From: JBMFLE01 sp049971355
Lineage (GTDB): Bacteria > Patescibacteriota > Patescibacteriia > UBA2591 > UBA4787
Assembly (NCBI GenBank): GCA_049971355.1
Contig: JBMFLE010000016.1
Span: 1 to 15,358 of the forward strand
DNA length: 15,358 bases
Direction of reading: 5' to 3'
The notes beneath the pieces were generated by a model. That model was given only the letters and a program-made list of their open reading frames with translations. It was not told where the DNA came from and ran no database searches. Position numbers and translations under genes: made by a program. Shown here one piece after another: positions 14,648-15,358 of this stretch (the stretch's first letter is position 1; each line of letters starts with the position of its first letter).

Positions 14648-14691
14648 GATAGAAATTTGATAGAAAAAATTTTTTCTATCTTTTTTCTATC
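14648..14691 (-). repeat. Long A/U hairpin within intron 1
   Basis: Inner perfect 11-bp arms GATAGAAAAAA / TTTTTTCTATC with no loop (14659-14680) are enclosed by a second GATAGAAA / TTTCTATC pair (14648-14655 and 14684-14691), separated by a TTT/TTT internal loop. GATAGAAA occurs twice per side, so it probably grew by duplication. It lies between the R- and S-like segments, where P8 and peripheral stems are expected. Confidence 0.6.
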
Positions 14692-14713
14692 TCAATCCGA
14701 TATTTTTCGGATA

Positions 14714-15098
14714 TCAGTCGTTACGGGGATATAAATTATGTTGCCTTAAAAAACTTTTCAATCCCCTAGAAGTATTTGTTCTTTTTTGAGAGTAGTTAAG
14801 AATGGCAAATTTATCCACCAGACAACTGGCTTGGATAAATTTTGCCAAACTAAAGGTTTTACCTTGTAATAAGTGATAAATTTTTAAGGCTAATTCTATG
14901 TGTCTTTGCCTTAAAAATTTTTTTTAACCACTCTAAATGATAGCGATTAATTGACTTTTGATAAAAGACAATACTAGCGCGTATCTGATAACCATAAACA
15001 TAATCTTTTCTTCTAATTAACTGAAACATAATACAACCATCACCATCTAGAAATCCGGCAATATAAGATTTGGTTATAGACGAAATTATGGCAAACAT
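14714..15098 (-). pseudogene. Decayed LAGLIDADG homing endonuclease gene in intron 1
   Basis: The first frame starts at ATG 15096-15098 with GGGAAG about 10 nt upstream. It carries the LAGLIDADG motif YIAGFLDGDGCIMFQ at residues 12-26, then SIVFYQKSINRYHLEWLKKI, and ends out of family at a TAA (14859-14861). A second frame, open from about 14923 to TGA 14714-14716, supplies the family's C-terminal part: RHIELALKIYHLLQGKTF, LVDKFAILNYSQKRTNTS and NLYPRND. The frames meet at an A8T5 run (14913-14925). Joined they give about 128 codons against about 150-170 for single-motif members, and the segment normally between LKK and the ELAL helix is missing. So the gene has both a deletion and a frameshift and should be inactive. 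Its last codons (PRND-stop) overlap the intron's R-like core segment. Confidence 0.8.
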
Positions 15099-15215
15099 AA
15101 TTTAATCTTCCCACGGTATTACCCTTGCAAAGTTCGGTTATTTGCAGTCGGGTTTCACCGTTATGAGTCAGATTTATTATACCACATTTCTGCGGTAGAA
15201 CGCAATATGTAACTT

Positions 15216-15308
15216 ACGTTCTGAACCCAGCTCACGTACCGCTTTAATTGGCGAACAGCCAAACCCTTGGGAGCTTCTCCACCCCCAGGATGCGATGAGC
15301 CGACATCG
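15216..15308 (-). rRNA. rrl: 23S ribosomal RNA, middle exon (E. coli 2501-2593)
   Basis: This 93-nt exon reads CGATGTCGGCTCATCGCATC at its minus-strand 5' end and ends CTGGGTTCAGAACGT. E. coli 2501-2593 is also 93 nt, so no base is lost or gained at either junction. It holds most of the 3' half of the peptidyl-transferase loop (A2503 to U2593, including U2506 and U2585). Confidence 0.93.
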
Positions 15309-15358
15309 TACATTTTTCTATTATTACTAATAGTGTGGACTATATCTTCACCCCGTTT
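15309..15358 (-). ncRNA. Group I intron in 23S rRNA before C2501 (intron 2), 3' end only
   Basis: Minus-strand sequence GAAGATATAGTCC (the classic S segment AAGAUAUAGUCC), a P9 hairpin CUAUUA/UAAUAG with the same UUAC-complement loop as intron 1, and a 9-nt tail AAAAATGTA directly before exon C2501. Aligned to intron 1, P9 shows one compensatory base-pair change (G-C to A-U) and an equal tail length. The last base would be A instead of the canonical G. The rest of the intron, any endonuclease gene and the 5' splice site (expected after U2500) lie beyond the window. Confidence 0.85.

Larger units (their letters stand above)
14571..15215 (-). ncRNA. Group I intron in 23S rRNA after U2593 (intron 1)
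   Basis: A 645-nt insertion on the minus strand. The 5' exon ends AGAACGU and pairs perfectly with the internal guide GCGUUCU (plus coordinates 15197-15203), giving P1 with the required U-G at the splice site; the intron's last base is G. Further core elements: P2 hairpin with GAAA loop (15181-15196), P4 (15113-15117 with 15157-15161), P5 (15121-15124 with 15150-15153) and its extension (15126-15131 with 15141-15146). The R-like segment GTAACGACTGATATCCG is at 14708-14724, the S-like AAGGUAUAGUC at 14600-14610, and P9 is CUGUUA/UAACAG (14580-14595). An endonuclease remnant lies between P4 and R, probably in P6. Insertion site L2593 is the one used by the I-CreI intron of Chlamydomonas chloroplasts. 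Confidence 0.9.

Noticed and set aside
14571..15215. Intervening sequence removed by RNase III without ligation
   Set aside because: The presence of P1 with U-G, P4/P5, an S-like segment, P9, a terminal G and a LAGLIDADG remnant points to a group I intron.
1..15358. CRISPR array or tRNA genes
   Set aside because: No regularly spaced direct repeats with unique spacers, and no cloverleaf with a TTCRANNC arm was found by eye, including in the 23S-5S spacer.

Overview
The window looks like a chromosomal segment of an uncultured Candidate Phyla Radiation (Patescibacteria, probably Parcubacteria/Microgenomates-like) bacterium. This is an inference from four things: strongly AT-rich DNA; short spacers with few Shine-Dalgarno sites; a gene set typical of that group (class III ribonucleotide reductase, MltG, an S8 protease with FG-GAP-like repeats, an Asp-box lipoprotein); and 23S rRNA interrupted by group I introns, which CPR rRNA genes are known for. 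Stop codons behave as in code 11, with no sign of UGA recoding.

Layout. (1) 1-2400 is a gene graveyard. It holds one uncharacterised gene broken by three successive -1 shifts (392-1483), a frameshifted parB 3' end (2200-2365), minus-strand open fragments, several REP-like GTGACTGTCAC palindromes and two ~40-bp nested palindromes. (2) 2412-13430 is an ordered, all-plus-strand run of intact genes: DUF2784-like membrane protein, ROK sugar kinase (with a REP-like hairpin inside its coding sequence), a 31-codon transketolase remnant, L,D-transpeptidase, GT4 glycosyltransferase, DNA polymerase III delta', Asp-box lipoprotein, anaerobic ribonucleotide reductase nrdD (preceded by a symmetric three-tier hairpin), mltG and an S8 protease. 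Several act at the cell envelope (L,D-transpeptidase, GT4, lipoprotein, MltG, S8 protease); holB and nrdD serve DNA synthesis. (3) 13431-14005 is a gene-poor convergent spacer with palindromes, decayed minus-strand frames and a bidirectional terminator. (4) 14006-15358 is the 3' end of an rRNA operon on the minus strand: 5S rRNA, then 23S rRNA running off the right edge.

The most notable feature is the 23S gene. Its peptidyl-transferase-centre coding region is split by two group I introns. Intron 1 (14571-15215) lies after E. coli position U2593, the site used by the I-CreI intron of Chlamydomonas chloroplasts. It contains a decayed LAGLIDADG endonuclease gene. Intron 2 (3' end only, from 15309) lies before C2501. 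The exon between them is 93 nt, exactly the E. coli 2501-2593 length. The two introns share a covarying P9 hairpin followed by a 9-nt tail, but intron 1 ends in the canonical G and intron 2 appears to end in A.
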